A stretch of DNA of 64,000 nucleotides from the NCBI GenBank assembly GCA_012862575.1, contig BLSF01000087.1, positions 3,656-67,655 of the forward strand, written 5' to 3'. The position numbers and the translations under genes are program-made. This document shows, piece by piece, positions 44,424 through 54,789 of this stretch; position 1 is the stretch's first letter; the number at the start of each line of letters is the position of its first letter. The notes beneath the pieces were generated by a model, which saw only the letters and a list, made by a program, of their open reading frames with translations, was not told the origin of the DNA and did no database searches. This DNA comes from Parietichytrium sp. I65-24A. Its lineage: Eukaryota > Sar > Bigyra > Thraustochytrida > Thraustochytriidae.

Positions 44424-46187
44424 ATGGCTCCGGCTGGCACCTTTGCCGGCTTGGCGCTCTGTGTGCTGACGAGGTTCGCAGCCATGGTGAGCGGCGTGAA
44501 TCAAGAGAGCGAGGTCACCGTTCTCGTAGGAACTCATGCAACGCCTGCAATGGAGAAGCTGAATCCGTCTCTGCAATCCGAAGATTGCCGCGAAGTGAAC
44601 AACCAGCTTCGGGACTTGTGGACGATGTTTTCAGAGCCAGCCAAATATGTGGCCGCGAAGCGCCTATTGCTCGAAGCACTTCGCGCGCTTCCTAGTGGCG
44701 AGAAATGCACCTTCAGCTCCACTCCAAAGGGTTACCTATACACATTTCCACTCTCAATACGCAGCAACGTGCAATGCAATGCTGCGACGAGAAACATCCT
44801 CGCAAACAAAAAGTACGCCATGAGCCAGTTCTCTGAAGAGAGTCGCAGCAAGATCACCGTTCCGTGGTTTCTCTTGAGGCCAGACCTGGTCACACTCGAA
44901 AAATTGGCGCGGCAGGCTGGAGTACGATTGCGGTATATGGTCACAATCGGCCATGACCCAGACACGGCTGCGATGAGTCGTGAAGGTTGCCCCAGGTTCT
45001 CTACCATCTTGGCAAAGCGAGATATCTACAAGCAGCGTTACTTGCAAGTTGTTCTGTTCGACTTGAATCACCAGCTCACCAAACTGAGCTACGCGAAGGT
45101 GGTCGTGAACGTCTGTGATGACTCCCGCGCTTTGCAAACAAAACTGGCTGGGTTGTTTGTCAACGGCGCACTGAAATTTCAACCACAGAGCGCCGCCCAT
45201 GCGCTTCGGACCACTTATCTTGACCGTGACCGATTTCAACAGGAAGATCTCGCCTGCCCATTGAGCACTATAAAACCTGTCGGGCTCTTGAAGAACTCGC
45301 ATTTTCCTAGTCTTCTTGCAACGGACTTTTTCCATGGCCAACGCCTCGTCAAGACAATCTACGCTACACCGCAGAATGGCCGCGCAAAGCTCATATTCAT
45401 CGCTGGATTGGAAGGCTCCGGACACCATCTTTGGAGTGTCCTTGGGAAGAAGCACACAACTCGCCCACTTTACGAAGCACTGACAGAATATCTCTGCGAC
45501 GCTCCTTGGAACGACGACAGCTGGGCATTATATTTTCAGGCCCGAGAAAAGCTGGTGAACGCTATGCGTTCGCTTAACACCCAGACAGTGCCCCAAGACG
45601 GAAGCAGGATATTCTTTCTCAACACTGTCTTCTCCGAGTCTGCCGTAAACATGTACTCTTATCCGTGGGGAGGGCCGCGATGCCACCTGAAGAAATTTGC
45701 TAGAGTGGTGTGCAACATTGACCTATTAGAGCTTGCCAAGATGGCCGAAGAGGCGGGAGTCGATTTCCGCGTGGTGGTGCAGAGAAGATCGATTGGCGCT
45801 GCGATCGTTTCCTCGTCCATAAACCGCAACTTTGGCACCTTTATCTCCCAGACCCGCTCTCTGGGCATGTCGTGGTCCTTGCTGCGAACCAGCCTCAAGA
45901 CAGTGGATCCCGCATTCTATGGCAATTTTGAGTACGAGAGTATGCTCCAGGACCCCACAGGAACGGTGGACCGCCTCATATCGGTGTTGGGCCTGGACCC
46001 GGGCCTCCCTCTTGTGTCTCACTTTAACTCCACCCTCCAGGAGTCAAAGAGGATGTACGGCGACAAAAACGTGGACAGTTGGAAAGCAAAGCTGGACAGT
46101 GCGCAGGCCGAATTTATGGGCGACCATCTGTACTTTGACAAGAACCAGCTCGAAGATATCAGTTCAGTGCTCGTGCAATCAACGTAG
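44424..46187 (+). CDS. Secreted or Golgi sulfotransferase-like protein with an internal duplication
   Basis: A 587-residue single-exon protein. Residues 1-24 look like a signal peptide or signal anchor (GTFAGLALCVLTRFAAMVSG). Residues 322-337 read LIFIAGLEGSGHHLW; the GxxGSGHHL loop resembles the 5'-phosphosulfate-binding loop of PAPS-dependent sulfotransferases, and the C-terminal half carries matching helices (LAKMAEEAGVDFRVVVQRRS). The N-terminal half (about 30-310) repeats the same plan, with LEKLARQAGVRLRYMVTIGH aligning to that block, but lacks the phosphate loop, so the protein looks like a duplication in which one lobe lost cofactor binding. Substrate unknown. Cys pairs and the N-terminal hydrophobic segment suit a lumenal location. 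The sulfotransferase assignment rests on one loop and is moderate. Confidence 0.6.
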   Translation: MAPAGTFAGLALCVLTRFAAMVSGVNQESEVTVLVGTHATPAMEKLNPSLQSEDCREVNNQLRDLWTMFSEPAKYVAAKRLLLEALRALPSGEKCTFSSTPKGYLYTFPLSIRSNVQCNAATRNILANKKYAMSQFSEESRSKITVPWFLLRPDLVTLEKLARQAGVRLRYMVTIGHDPDTAAMSREGCPRFSTILAKRDIYKQRYLQVVLFDLNHQLTKLSYAKVVVNVCDDSRALQTKLAGLFVNGALKFQPQSAAHALRTTYLDRDRFQQEDLACPLSTIKPVGLLKNSHFPSLLATDFFHGQRLVKTIYATPQNGRAKLIFIAGLEGSGHHLWSVLGKKHTTRPLYEALTEYLCDAPWNDDSWALYFQAREKLVNAMRSLNTQTVPQDGSRIFFLNTVFSESAVNMYSYPWGGPRCHLKKFARVVCNIDLLELAKMAEEAGVDFRVVVQRRSIGAAIVSSSINRNFGTFISQTRSLGMSWSLLRTSLKTVDPAFYGNFEYESMLQDPTGTVDRLISVLGLDPGLPLVSHFNSTLQESKRMYGDKNVDSWKAKLDSAQAEFMGDHLYFDKNQLEDISSVLVQST

Positions 46188-47217
46188 CGGGGGACCACGG
46201 GCTAACTATAGTCTCAACTTTTCCTCTCTCCCTCTTGGTCTTCGACTCAAGCGTCAGCCTTCTTGTGCTCCTTCTTCGCTCTCGTGTTGCGTGCTATATG
46301 GGTCTGCTGCAAGACGACCAGAGACAGGGACCTGGGCTGTGCCCGAGAAACGGTGTCGAGGTCGCAACCACTCCTCCCCATACCTCGCAAAGATGGATGA
46401 GAAACCAAACATGGCACGTGGCACGTTGGGAGCCAAAAGCTTTGTTAAGTTGCAAGCTAAACGCCTTCGTCAATTTAAAAAAGAGACCCCCATCGACAAC
46501 TCTTTTAATTTTCACTCGACCTCTTTGCCTCATTGTTTCCTCTCTTGCACTTCTCTATTCTCTCTTTCTCTGCCGACGCAAATTAAGGTAAACCATTTCA
46601 CACTCATTGTCAATCAATCAATCAAACAAACAAACAATCAAGCCACTGCAAACTATTGCAGTTGCCAAAGCAAAGACGACTCACTCGAACCCTGCAAACA
46701 CTCTGCAAACTTGCCAATGGAAAACGTGGAAAACGTGGAAAACGCATCGATCGATCCAACCCCAATCCCATCGCACACATCACCGTGCTACTAGTGCATT
46801 TGGATAGCAGCGTCCTCTCAGCTCTCAGCTCTCTTCGCTCTCTCTTCACTTCTATCTTCCACGGTAGCTATAGTTATTCGGTATTCTTCTCTCTCAAATC
46901 TTAAGCTTGCTGATTGATTATTGATTGATTTTGATTGTGAATCACTTGACTGTCTTGCGTTGAAAGCTTTGACAAACTGACAGTGAGTGCAAGCGCGCAA
47001 TCACGCAACAGCGAAAGACAAGACAAGACAAGCAAAGCAAAGCAAAGCAAAGCAAAGCAAAGCAAAGAGAACAGCTTGAGTGACTGCTGGACTGTCTTGC
47101 TGTTGAAAGCTTTGACAAACTGCTGTTCCACAGTGCAACAGTGCAACAGTGCAACAGTGCAACAGTGCAACAGTGCAACAGTGCAACAGTGCAACAGTGC
47201 AACAGCGGAACAGGGAG
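46188..47217. other. Intergenic region and PLGRKT leader
   Basis: Contains a (GGAAAACGT) duplication at 46718-46740, AATCAATCAA repeats near 46612-46640, GCAAA repeats at 47020-47068 and an 8-bp repeat (AGTGCAAC) with about nine units at 47131-47205, ending about a dozen bases before the PLGRKT ATG. CTTGACTGTCTTGCGTTGAA at 46946 and CTGGACTGTCTTGCTGTTGA at 47088, each followed by GCTTTGACAAACTG, form a diverged direct repeat. The frame at 45832-46794 is antisense-like read-through and is not called. Confidence 0.5.
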
Positions 47218-47697
47218 ATGGGTCTGCTGCAGTCGTCGCTGGAGCACAAGGCGCAGGATGTGAAGGCGCAGGTAGTGGAGTTTCAAGCGCAGCAGCGGGA
47301 GATCCAGATGGCAGTGGGCATGGCGCAAGCGCGGGACCTGACGCAGTATCTCTCCGGGCTGTGGACCGGACTGGCGGCTGCACTGACGCTGCGCACGATG
47401 GCAACCGGCCTCAGGCCGCCGGCTGCGGCTGCGGCGCCACTGCTGGTGCTGCCGGTGGTGATTGGGTACCAGGCGGACATGGCGTACAACACCAAAATGC
47501 GCCGCGTGGTGCTGGAGGCGGAGCACATTCTCGAGCACGAAAAGTATCGGTTCATCCCGCCCAAGCAGGCTCCGTTCGCGCACTTGTACGAGGAGCAGGT
47601 CCGGAACCTGCCCGGCACCACCTGGGGCGACGCGCAGCGCGTGGGAAGCTTGTGGCCATCAATCGTCCGGGACCTTTTGGAAAAACCGCGCGCATGA
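47218..47697 (+). CDS. PLGRKT: PLGRKT-like plasma-membrane/mitochondrial inner-membrane protein
   Basis: From the ATG at 47218 (MGLLQSSLEHKAQDV) 159 residues follow; the longer frame only translates the 8-bp repeat. The layout is that of animal PLGRKT (C9orf46): an N-terminal amphipathic helix with FQAQQREIQMAVGMAQARD, two hydrophobic segments (about 50-67 and 76-95) separated by a short loop, then YQADMAYNTKMRRVVLEAEH and LEHEKYRFIPP. The family region YDLGYGxxxxRMKGEAEDILExEK aligns well. Animal PLGRKT was described as a plasminogen receptor with a C-terminal lysine; this copy ends KPRA without that lysine, so the plasminogen role would not carry over. Gly2 with Ser6 offers a possible myristoylation site. 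Confidence 0.8.
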   Translation: MGLLQSSLEHKAQDVKAQVVEFQAQQREIQMAVGMAQARDLTQYLSGLWTGLAAALTLRTMATGLRPPAAAAAPLLVLPVVIGYQADMAYNTKMRRVVLEAEHILEHEKYRFIPPKQAPFAHLYEEQVRNLPGTTWGDAQRVGSLWPSIVRDLLEKPRA

Positions 47698-48048
47698 CTA
47701 GCTAGCTAGGCTGGCTGACTAGCTACTAGAATTCGAGAATGCGCGCGCACGGAAAGGCTGCATCAGAAGATCAGGGCAAAAATTCGACACAAGATTTCGC
47801 TGCCAGTCGCCATGAACGATCATCATCATCTGCTTCTACTATTTACTCAACTAACTAACTATGAACGCAATAGCAAACAGAAAAACTTTTGTATCGTACA
47901 GGGGACCCCACAGGCAGAATCGGGAGACACCCCACACTGCGCTGATGCAGCGACCCTCCAAACGTATACATCGTGAACTATGACAAATTGTGCGAAAGAG
48001 TTTCTCCATCAACGGTCTGAGAGAGGGATCGACGTGACAGGAGCATTT
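47698..48048. other. Convergent 3' intergenic region
   Basis: Starts with CTAGCTAGCTAGG at 47698-47710. No gene supported. Confidence 0.45.
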
Positions 48049-51000
48049 CTAAAACTCGTACGTTTTCTTCAGCTCCGACATGAGGTTACTTTCCCAGTCC
48101 TTCTCGCCGCCTTCCTTCTTGGTCGCGTCAGAAGAAAGGTCCTTTGAACTTGACTTTGAGTTCATCTCTGTAGATTTCAAACTGCCTGGGCGGCTGGAAG
48201 AGAAAGAGGACTCGAGAACCTTCGCGAGCTCATCATCGTCTTTTTTGGAACCCATGCTGGAGGTCGCACGGAGGATCTCACTCTTTTTCAGCGAACCGGC
48301 ATTGCCCGATGCAACGCTCTGCGGCCCAGAACCGGTTGATGAGACGGACAGCTTGCGGGAACTTGGCTTGCTGCCAAATGATGTCTCCAGTCTCTGCAGA
48401 AGGTCCATGTCCATGTCACGGCTCCTCGCGCTGCCGCCTTGCGAGGACCCGGACACGGAGGGAGCCGGCGAAGTCACTTCAGCAGGCTTGGGCGGAAGCG
48501 GTGGTGTATCCGTAGACGGCGGAGGGGCTGGTGGAGTAATTGGAGCAGATACCGACGAGGCAGCAGAAGACACGGAGGAAGAAGACGAGGGCACATACGA
48601 CATCTCGAGTTGCGCAGTGAGATCTTTGGCAGAAACACCAAGCTTACCGATTTTCGCCGGCCCTCGTCCTACGCCAGCTGCGACCCCGGAAGGAGCTGTT
48701 GCGGGAGTCTTTTCCTCTGTTGCTGAAGATGCCGATGATGGCGTAGCGCCTCTGCTCTTAATTCCCGCAAACAACCCTTCCATATCCCCTCTGCCTTTCA
48801 TGACTGCTGGCACAGGCTTTGGGTTCTCAGCACCGGACTCAGTTCCACCACCCCTGCTTTTGATACCTGCAAACAAGCTCTCCATGTCACCTCGGCCCTT
48901 CATAACCGCTGGAACAGGCTTTGGCGAAGGCTCTGCATCCCCGCTGGAAACTGGAGGCCCGCGCGGAGGCCCGCGTGGAGGCCCGCGTGGACCTCCGCCC
49001 GCAACTCCGGCAAACATTTGCTCAAACCCAGCACGCCCTTTCAAAACATTTGGGACTTTGCGAGGTTCCGAAGGTCCAGCCTCCGCGCCAGGCAGACCGC
49101 GTGGTGGACCACGTGGGCCGCCAAATGGAGGCCCCCGGGCTCCTCCAAGCTTTGCAGCAAGAGCTTCGTGCAAGCCCGCCATCTTGTTTCCGCCGAAGGG
49201 CGGGCCACGTGGGCCTCCACCTCCGCCGCCTCCAAAAGCAGGTTTTGGGCGGTCGGCAGCCTTGTTTGTGTATGCCCGATGTCTGCGGTCGTTACCAGAC
49301 AGCGAGCCACTCTCCTCCTGTTTAATCATCTCAGAAAGCTTTTGGCGAAAATTATTGCGCCAGCGGGTTTTGCGGCCGTCAGGATCGTTCCCGAACTCTA
49401 AAGGTAATTTACAATATAACGCTCGGCGCTCTACGATATCCAAGCCTTGAACATTAAGGGCCTCGATCCCAGCAGGATGTAGCTTGGCTATTTGAGAGGG
49501 ATCCTGATATAACAATTTGAATACATTTCGCTCGGTGATGCGCTTCGCAAGGGCCTTGGTTAGCTTGAGCTCCTCTAACTGCTCCACAGACTTGTTCAAG
49601 TACTCCTCCTTTACGATTTTCTTCATCTCTTCGAGGGCCTGCTCGTTCTTGGCCAGATTGTCGTCTTCCCAGTCCTCCCACTTGCGCTTCTCGCGAGTTT
49701 TGTAGTCGGGGTGGTTCTGTACGATTGCGTCATAGCGATCGAACTGTTTCTGCGCGTCCATCTGCTTGACCTCATCGTCAGTGGTCAGCAAGATCTGCAG
49801 AGCATCTTTCATGCGCTTTTCAGCCTCCTCTAGAGGAATGTCAAGGTCCTCCACCAGAACACCTTCGGGGAGAGTGCTTTGAAGCAGCTCCCGCAACCGC
49901 TCGATCTGCTGCTCCAGTGTTCGGTCGCTCGGAGGCGTCTCACCGCGCTCCTTGGCACGCTCTTTCATGCGCTGCTCTTCGAGCTTGATCAGCTCCCGAG
50001 CCTTGATGCTCTTGGCGCGTTTCTTCTCAAGCTCGTCGTTCCGCTTCTTTTCGTTGGTGTACTTTTCTGTCAGGTCTTCGATCACCTGCAGCAGCTTGCG
50101 ATTATCAGCGAGGAGCACCGATGGCCTACCATGTTCTATTTGCTTTTCCGCATCCGTGATTTCACCCATCAGCTTCGTGAGATGGTCGCTGTTGGACATG
50201 GCCGACGGCGCAGCGGCTTTGTCTTCGGGGATCTCTGCGAAACGCACGCTGGCGCGGGACTTTTTGGCATCCGAAAGCGTGGGCACTGCCCCGGCTTGGT
50301 CCGCGTACAGCGGTGTGCTTTTGAGGTTGGAGCCACGAGCGCGCGGGGATCTCACGTTGCCGACCTCCATATCAGTCGCCAGGCGGGAGAGGGCCTTGGA
50401 ATTGACGCCATCGGTCTCCTTCAGCTGGAAGGCCGCAGGCGGACTGTCCTCACACTTGGACAGGTCGCCGTTGCGGCGAACGCGGCTCTCCACCCAAACG
50501 CGGATGCTATCGACGACAGAGGCCATCGCCTCTAACTGCTTGGCGTGCTTGCTGACCTTTTTGAGAAACCCAAAGTTGGAACCGCTGCCCTTGGGGTCGC
50601 TGGCGATGAGGACACAGCACAGCTCCACCATGTTGCCGTCCATGGGGGCTACGACAAAGCCCGAGCCCTCGTGTAGCACGCCATGCGCCACGTCCTGACC
50701 CTCTGACATCTTCTCCGCCTCAGGAATGCTGCACGAGAGCATCGAACGCACGCCCACCTCCCGGCCCTCGTAGTCGCGCAGCTCGTAATAGTCCCGGAAC
50801 ACGTAGTCGCGCACCCTGCGCGCGTCCGGCAGCTTGTGGCAGGTGCGCTTGAGCGTGCAGAGCGGCAGCGACGGGAACTCGTAGTCCTCGCCGGCGCTGT
50901 CCGCGGTGCGCGGGGAGATGAGGCGCAGCACTTGGCCGCATGCCAGCGTCCCGTCCAGCTGGCAGTGGCGCTCCATGAGCCGCGACGTGCTCTCGGCGAT

Positions 51001-51816
51001 GAGCAAGCTCATGACCTGCCGCACCGAGGCGCGCACGTTGGCAACGGCCTTGACGGCGGTGGCCTTGACCTCCTTCTGCGTCAGAGGGCACAGCGTCTCC
51101 AGCTCGGCACTGTAGTATGCCGTCCCAAAGTCCTTGTTGCTCTTGGACGGCCCGCCGCTCGACAGCAGCCGCGACCACCGCACCGTGGCGCCTCCGTAGC
51201 CCCTGTACATGGCCAGCACAGCCATGGACCCCGTGGTTGCCAGCCCCGCCTGGTCGTCGTCCCAGGTTTTGTTGCGCACGAACCGCATGTCCAGGTTGAG
51301 CGACCGGCTCATGCTCATCACCTTGTCGCGCCGCGCGTCCTCGTACCCGCCGCGGTTGAACCCGCCGCCGATGTCCACCTCTCCGCCGCGCTGCTTCATG
51401 GACCCCGTGTGCCGCGGCACGTTGGTCAGGTCGCCGCTGCCCAGGCTTCCCGCGTCGTCCATCGCGGACAGGAACGCGGCGCCGGAGCTCTTCTTCTTCG
51501 GGAAGAACCCCGACCAGCTCAGCCCGCGCCGCTCCTTCTCCGAGCTGTTCACGCTGCCGCTGTCCACGGCCGACGCCTTCCGCTGCACGGGAACGTTCGG
51601 CACGTCCAGGTCCGCCAGCGCGGCCGTGCGGGCGCGCGCTTCGTCCACCGCCTGCTCGTACCTCCGCTTCTGCACCGTGGTCATGCCCGCCGATTCCAGG
51701 TCTGCGTCCGTCAGCAACGCGAGGTCCTCCAGACGGTTCACGCCCAGACGCAGCAGCTGCGCCTCGAACTCGCCCAGCTCCTTCTTCTGGAGCAGCGACT
51801 TGGTCTGCAGGTCCAT
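48049..51816 (-). CDS. Large scaffold: SAM domain, START-like domain, coiled coil, Pro/Gly-rich tail
   Basis: I choose the ATG at 51816 (MDLQTKSLLQKKELGEF, 1255 residues); the longer frame runs through CTGT/TG/GA repeats. Residues about 8-62 resemble a SAM domain (LGVNRLEDLALLTDADLESA). Residues about 235-450 resemble a START-type lipid-binding domain, with GSGFVVAPMDGNMVELCCVL and SDPKGSGSNFGFLKKVSKHA near its end. A coiled coil (about 550-720) and a helical block with VEQLEELKLTKALAKRITER follow. The tail is Gly/Pro-rich (RGPPFGG repeats) and holds three copies of a VPxVxKGRxxxExxFAG motif and four copies of an LxxxLExSF/Y-type motif, one at the extreme C-terminus (LMSELKKTYEF). The architecture suggests a membrane- or cytoskeleton-linked adaptor. 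The START call is tentative. Confidence 0.75.
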   Translation of the reverse strand: MDLQTKSLLQKKELGEFEAQLLRLGVNRLEDLALLTDADLESAGMTTVQKRRYEQAVDEARARTAALADLDVPNVPVQRKASAVDSGSVNSSEKERRGLSWSGFFPKKKSSGAAFLSAMDDAGSLGSGDLTNVPRHTGSMKQRGGEVDIGGGFNRGGYEDARRDKVMSMSRSLNLDMRFVRNKTWDDDQAGLATTGSMAVLAMYRGYGGATVRWSRLLSSGGPSKSNKDFGTAYYSAELETLCPLTQKEVKATAVKAVANVRASVRQVMSLLIAESTSRLMERHCQLDGTLACGQVLRLISPRTADSAGEDYEFPSLPLCTLKRTCHKLPDARRVRDYVFRDYYELRDYEGREVGVRSMLSCSIPEAEKMSEGQDVAHGVLHEGSGFVVAPMDGNMVELCCVLIASDPKGSGSNFGFLKKVSKHAKQLEAMASVVDSIRVWVESRVRRNGDLSKCEDSPPAAFQLKETDGVNSKALSRLATDMEVGNVRSPRARGSNLKSTPLYADQAGAVPTLSDAKKSRASVRFAEIPEDKAAAPSAMSNSDHLTKLMGEITDAEKQIEHGRPSVLLADNRKLLQVIEDLTEKYTNEKKRNDELEKKRAKSIKARELIKLEEQRMKERAKERGETPPSDRTLEQQIERLRELLQSTLPEGVLVEDLDIPLEEAEKRMKDALQILLTTDDEVKQMDAQKQFDRYDAIVQNHPDYKTREKRKWEDWEDDNLAKNEQALEEMKKIVKEEYLNKSVEQLEELKLTKALAKRITERNVFKLLYQDPSQIAKLHPAGIEALNVQGLDIVERRALYCKLPLEFGNDPDGRKTRWRNNFRQKLSEMIKQEESGSLSGNDRRHRAYTNKAADRPKPAFGGGGGGGPRGPPFGGNKMAGLHEALAAKLGGARGPPFGGPRGPPRGLPGAEAGPSEPRKVPNVLKGRAGFEQMFAGVAGGGPRGPPRGPPRGPPVSSGDAEPSPKPVPAVMKGRGDMESLFAGIKSRGGGTESGAENPKPVPAVMKGRGDMEGLFAGIKSRGATPSSASSATEEKTPATAPSGVAAGVGRGPAKIGKLGVSAKDLTAQLEMSYVPSSSSSVSSAASSVSAPITPPAPPPSTDTPPLPPKPAEVTSPAPSVSGSSQGGSARSRDMDMDLLQRLETSFGSKPSSRKLSVSSTGSGPQSVASGNAGSLKKSEILRATSSMGSKKDDDELAKVLESSFSSSRPGSLKSTEMNSKSSSKDLSSDATKKEGGEKDWESNLMSELKKTYEF

Positions 51817-51921
51817 CGCGCCTGTCTGTCTGTGTCTGTCTGTCTGTCTGGCTGGCTGGCTGGCTCTCTGTGTCTGTCTTGTCTGCGTGCGTGTGTATGT
51901 GTGTGTGTATGTGCGTGTATA

Positions 51922-51963
<42 letters not shown>

Positions 51964-53213
51964 CGGGTGGGTGGGTGAGTGACTAAGCGAGTGCTGCAAC
52001 AACAAAATGTTGGTTGATCAGTCAATTGATGCAATCAGCGAGCACTGTATGAGTGATCGAACAGTCAATATATTGTACGATCTGTGCAAACAACAACAAC
52101 AACAGCAGCAGCAACAACGACAATAACAAAAACAAAAACAAACAATCAATCAATCAATCAAAATCACGACGAGCTTTGAAGAACAAAACAAAGGCTCTGC
52201 TGAGACTCTTCTCCCACGCCTCCTCCTCCTATCACTACTACCACGCTCGCGCTGCCACCCGCGCCACTCCTGTGGGCCGCCCACACTAACTTCCAACTCC
52301 CTGACGCGCGCACGCTTTAGATTTGGGATCTGCCCACCTACGCAAAGAGGATCAGAGGATCAGCGTGACAGCTGCAACCAGCGCGCCTGTCCCCGCGCGC
52401 CGTTCCGGCAACGTTGCCCAACCCTGTCCCCACAGCGCGCCTGCCCTGAGGATGAGAAACAGAGAGAGAAACAGAGAGAAACAGAGAGAGAGGGAGAAGG
52501 AATGAGAGGGAAGGAAAGAAGCACACTAACAAACGTTTCGCGAGGACCTCCTGCCTAGGCAGCTGGCTAGCGAAATCGTAGGAATCCTGCGATGACGAGT
52601 GCCGGTCCGTCGGTCCGACGGCGTGAGAGCGCCAGTGCGGAACCGATGGCTGGCAGCAGCGGGCGAGGACAGCGCGGAACGACTGCGGAACGTTCGCGTA
52701 CGGTGCGCGTACGGTGCGCCGCGTATGCCACGGAATTTGGCCACCCTCAGTGTGAGTGAATGAGTGAATGACTGAGTGAGTAAATGACTGAGTAGGTGGG
52801 AGTAGTAAGGAATGGGAGGAAGGCGACTAGTGGGGTCCGTACACTTTATTCCTATCCTATCCTCGTAACGCTTGTCTAATAGGCTCTTTCTCTAGCACTC
52901 GACGCTCACGGTAGGAGCTCTTAGTGTACTGTACGCTGTGGGAACTGTAGAGTAGGATATAGTAACAAAGGTAGCCCTGCTACGCAGACTGGGCATCCGA
53001 TAGGCCACTGCCTATTTGTCTTCTACCGTTTGTTATCAGTAGCTAGTTGCAGCATATCAGAGACGTAGCCTCTATAGTAGAGTATTACAAGGCCGGATAC
53101 CATGCTCATTTACCTAGCAGACTGTTATCTCTACCACGACCTCTACTAGCGAGCTAGGATAGCCCTGGTGTGGACGTACTGTACTACTTTTACCAAAGCG
53201 GCTGAGAAAACTT
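51817..53213. other. Intergenic region
   Basis: 51821-51880 is CTGT repeat, 51886-51932 (TG)n and 51933-51961 (GA)n, all in the leader of the scaffold gene. CAACAACAAC and ACAAAAACAA runs occur near 52086-52145, AATCAATCAATC at 52143-52160 and an AGAGAAAC repeat at 52450-52500. 52790-53200 is a CTAG-rich balanced block. No gene supported. Confidence 0.45.
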
Positions 53214-54247
53214 TCAGCCATGTGAGCCATGTGGTGGTGAGCCTTGTGGAAATCTGTGGAAATCTGTGGAACATGTACAGAGCAGAACCGAATTTGGAAC
53301 TACTTGTTCAATGGATTCGGCAAAGATGACAAAGTCAAAGTCGGTGGGACTTGCAAGGCGAATGAAAATAGAGCGGCCTCTCCTGCCTCGCTCAGCATGA
53401 GCTGGAACGTGAGACCTCCGAACTCCAAGTATTTGGTGAGAACTTACTTCAAAGCTTCAAGTTCATTCCAGTTTGTTGATGCTTTATGCTTTATAGAGTG
53501 GTCGAAAGTTTTGAAAAGAGTTCCGCCAGGACATTGAAGGTCTGCGAGGTTTGCCGCAAAGGAACTTGAGGCCAGCTTCGAAACCTCGGCGTGCACAGGC
53601 GCCGGTGCCTCTGGCGACCGTGACTCATGCAAGTTGTGGAGAAGAAAGCCAGAACGAGGCGGGACCCGCTCCTTGCGCGAACTGATGTCGACCGTGGGGG
53701 CCAGCGCCATGAAAGCATTAAAGCCGTCGACACGAAACAGCGTGAGATGCACTTTGGCGAATCTCGGAGCGCGCGCAAGGCGAACTGACAAGCCAGAATA
53801 TTCCCATGCGCTGTGAAAGGAGAGAACCCGCCGTCAAAACCTTGTTTCCTTGCCTTAACACTGCTCTGGAACTGCTTCGCTGTTCAGCTCCTTTTCCGCT
53901 ATGCACTTTGCAAAAGAGAGATGAGATGAGATGAGATAAGATGAAAAGGGGCGCACTGTCAGAACCACACACCCTGTGCCGGTCAGCTCGGCACTTTTCG
54001 TGGCCGAGACCTCCTTCGACTTGGTCCCAACTATTAAACAAAAGCAGCACAAATGCAAATGACAAGACTGACAACAATAATTATACTCTTGCTTCTTCGT
54101 AAACAAGTATTGGTTGACAGTTGACATACTGAAACAGAAGCAAATGACAACAAGACCGGCAACACTAATAAACTTTCCCTCGTCTTCGATTCTTTTCTGT
54201 CTCCAAAGTAACTTGTTGACCAAGAACAAACCACTTTCAATGTTCAT
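53214..54247 (-). CDS. Candidate three-exon gene, unknown
   Basis: Minus-strand exons: 54247-53862, 53810-53448 and 53349-53214. Introns are 51 nt (53861-53811, ending TTTCACAG) and 98 nt (53447-53350, starting GTAAGT). Phase agrees at both joins and the frame ends in TGA at 53214. The middle exon is convincingly coding, for example RFAKVHLTLFRVDGFNAFMA and AEVSKLASSSFAANLADLQC; the last continues PTDFDFVIFAESIEQVVPN. The 5' exon is weaker: it starts MNIESGLFLVNKLLW, contains a hydrophobic Cys-rich stretch and several intron-like acceptors (TTTGTTTAATAG near 54037), so it may itself be split. I do not recognise the protein. Confidence 0.42.
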
Positions 54248-54789
54248 TTTGAAGAGTACCTCGCTTGCTAAGAGCTGAATGAGTGCGCAAGCACCGGGGT
54301 TACCGCCGCTCTACTCGCCAGGGTACAAGTGCGACTTCTCATCCCCCTGACATCCATCCCTGACATCCCTGCCTCCCACCACGTACAGGTACTCTAGAGT
54401 ACTAATACCACCACCACCACACACGCAATACACGCAATGAACGCAATGACTGACTGCCATGTTCCGCACCTCCGCACTTGCGCAAACAAACCCGAAGGCT
54501 CTGCAGGCAGCTCAGACGGAGCAAGCGCGCAGACGCAGACACAGACGCAAAGACGGAGAGAGAGGCAGAAACAGAGATTGAGAGAGGGTTCATCAGCGAC
54601 CAGCTCAGCAGCTGATGGGCTGGGCCTGCAGCAACAGGCCGCAATAGGCTTCCCGCACTGCCCGGCGGAGTGAAAGAGCTGAGCTGAAGAATTGAACTGT
54701 GGACAGTGGACAGTGGACAGTGGACAGTGGACAGTGGAGCAGAAGAAGGAAGGTCCGTCAGTTGTCTAGAAATCGTCGCGTGACTTGAA
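54248..54789. other. Intergenic region and Mpv17 leader
   Basis: ACAGGTACTCTAGAGTACTA lies at 54385-54404 and a (CAC)n run follows. CAGACGCAGACACAGACGC-type repeats occur near 54530. A 7-bp repeat (GTGGACA) with about five units lies at 54699-54738, 50-90 bases before the Mpv17 ATG. Confidence 0.5.

Noticed and set aside
45832-46794. 320-codon plus-strand frame overlapping the sulfotransferase-like gene
   Set aside because: Out of frame with the gene over its 5' part and low-complexity beyond its stop.
47131-47205. Regular short repeats considered as a CRISPR-like array
   Set aside because: Units are 8 bp without spacers in a eukaryotic 5' leader; this is a simple tandem repeat.
48080-49450. 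456-codon plus-strand frame opposite the scaffold gene
   Set aside because: It is exactly antisense to the Gly/Pro/Ser-rich tail; its composition is that of a shadow and it has no independent domain.
50836-51978. 380-codon plus-strand frame rich in Arg, Ala and His
   Set aside because: Antisense shadow of the GC-rich 5' half of the scaffold gene, running into the CTGT/TG/GA repeats.
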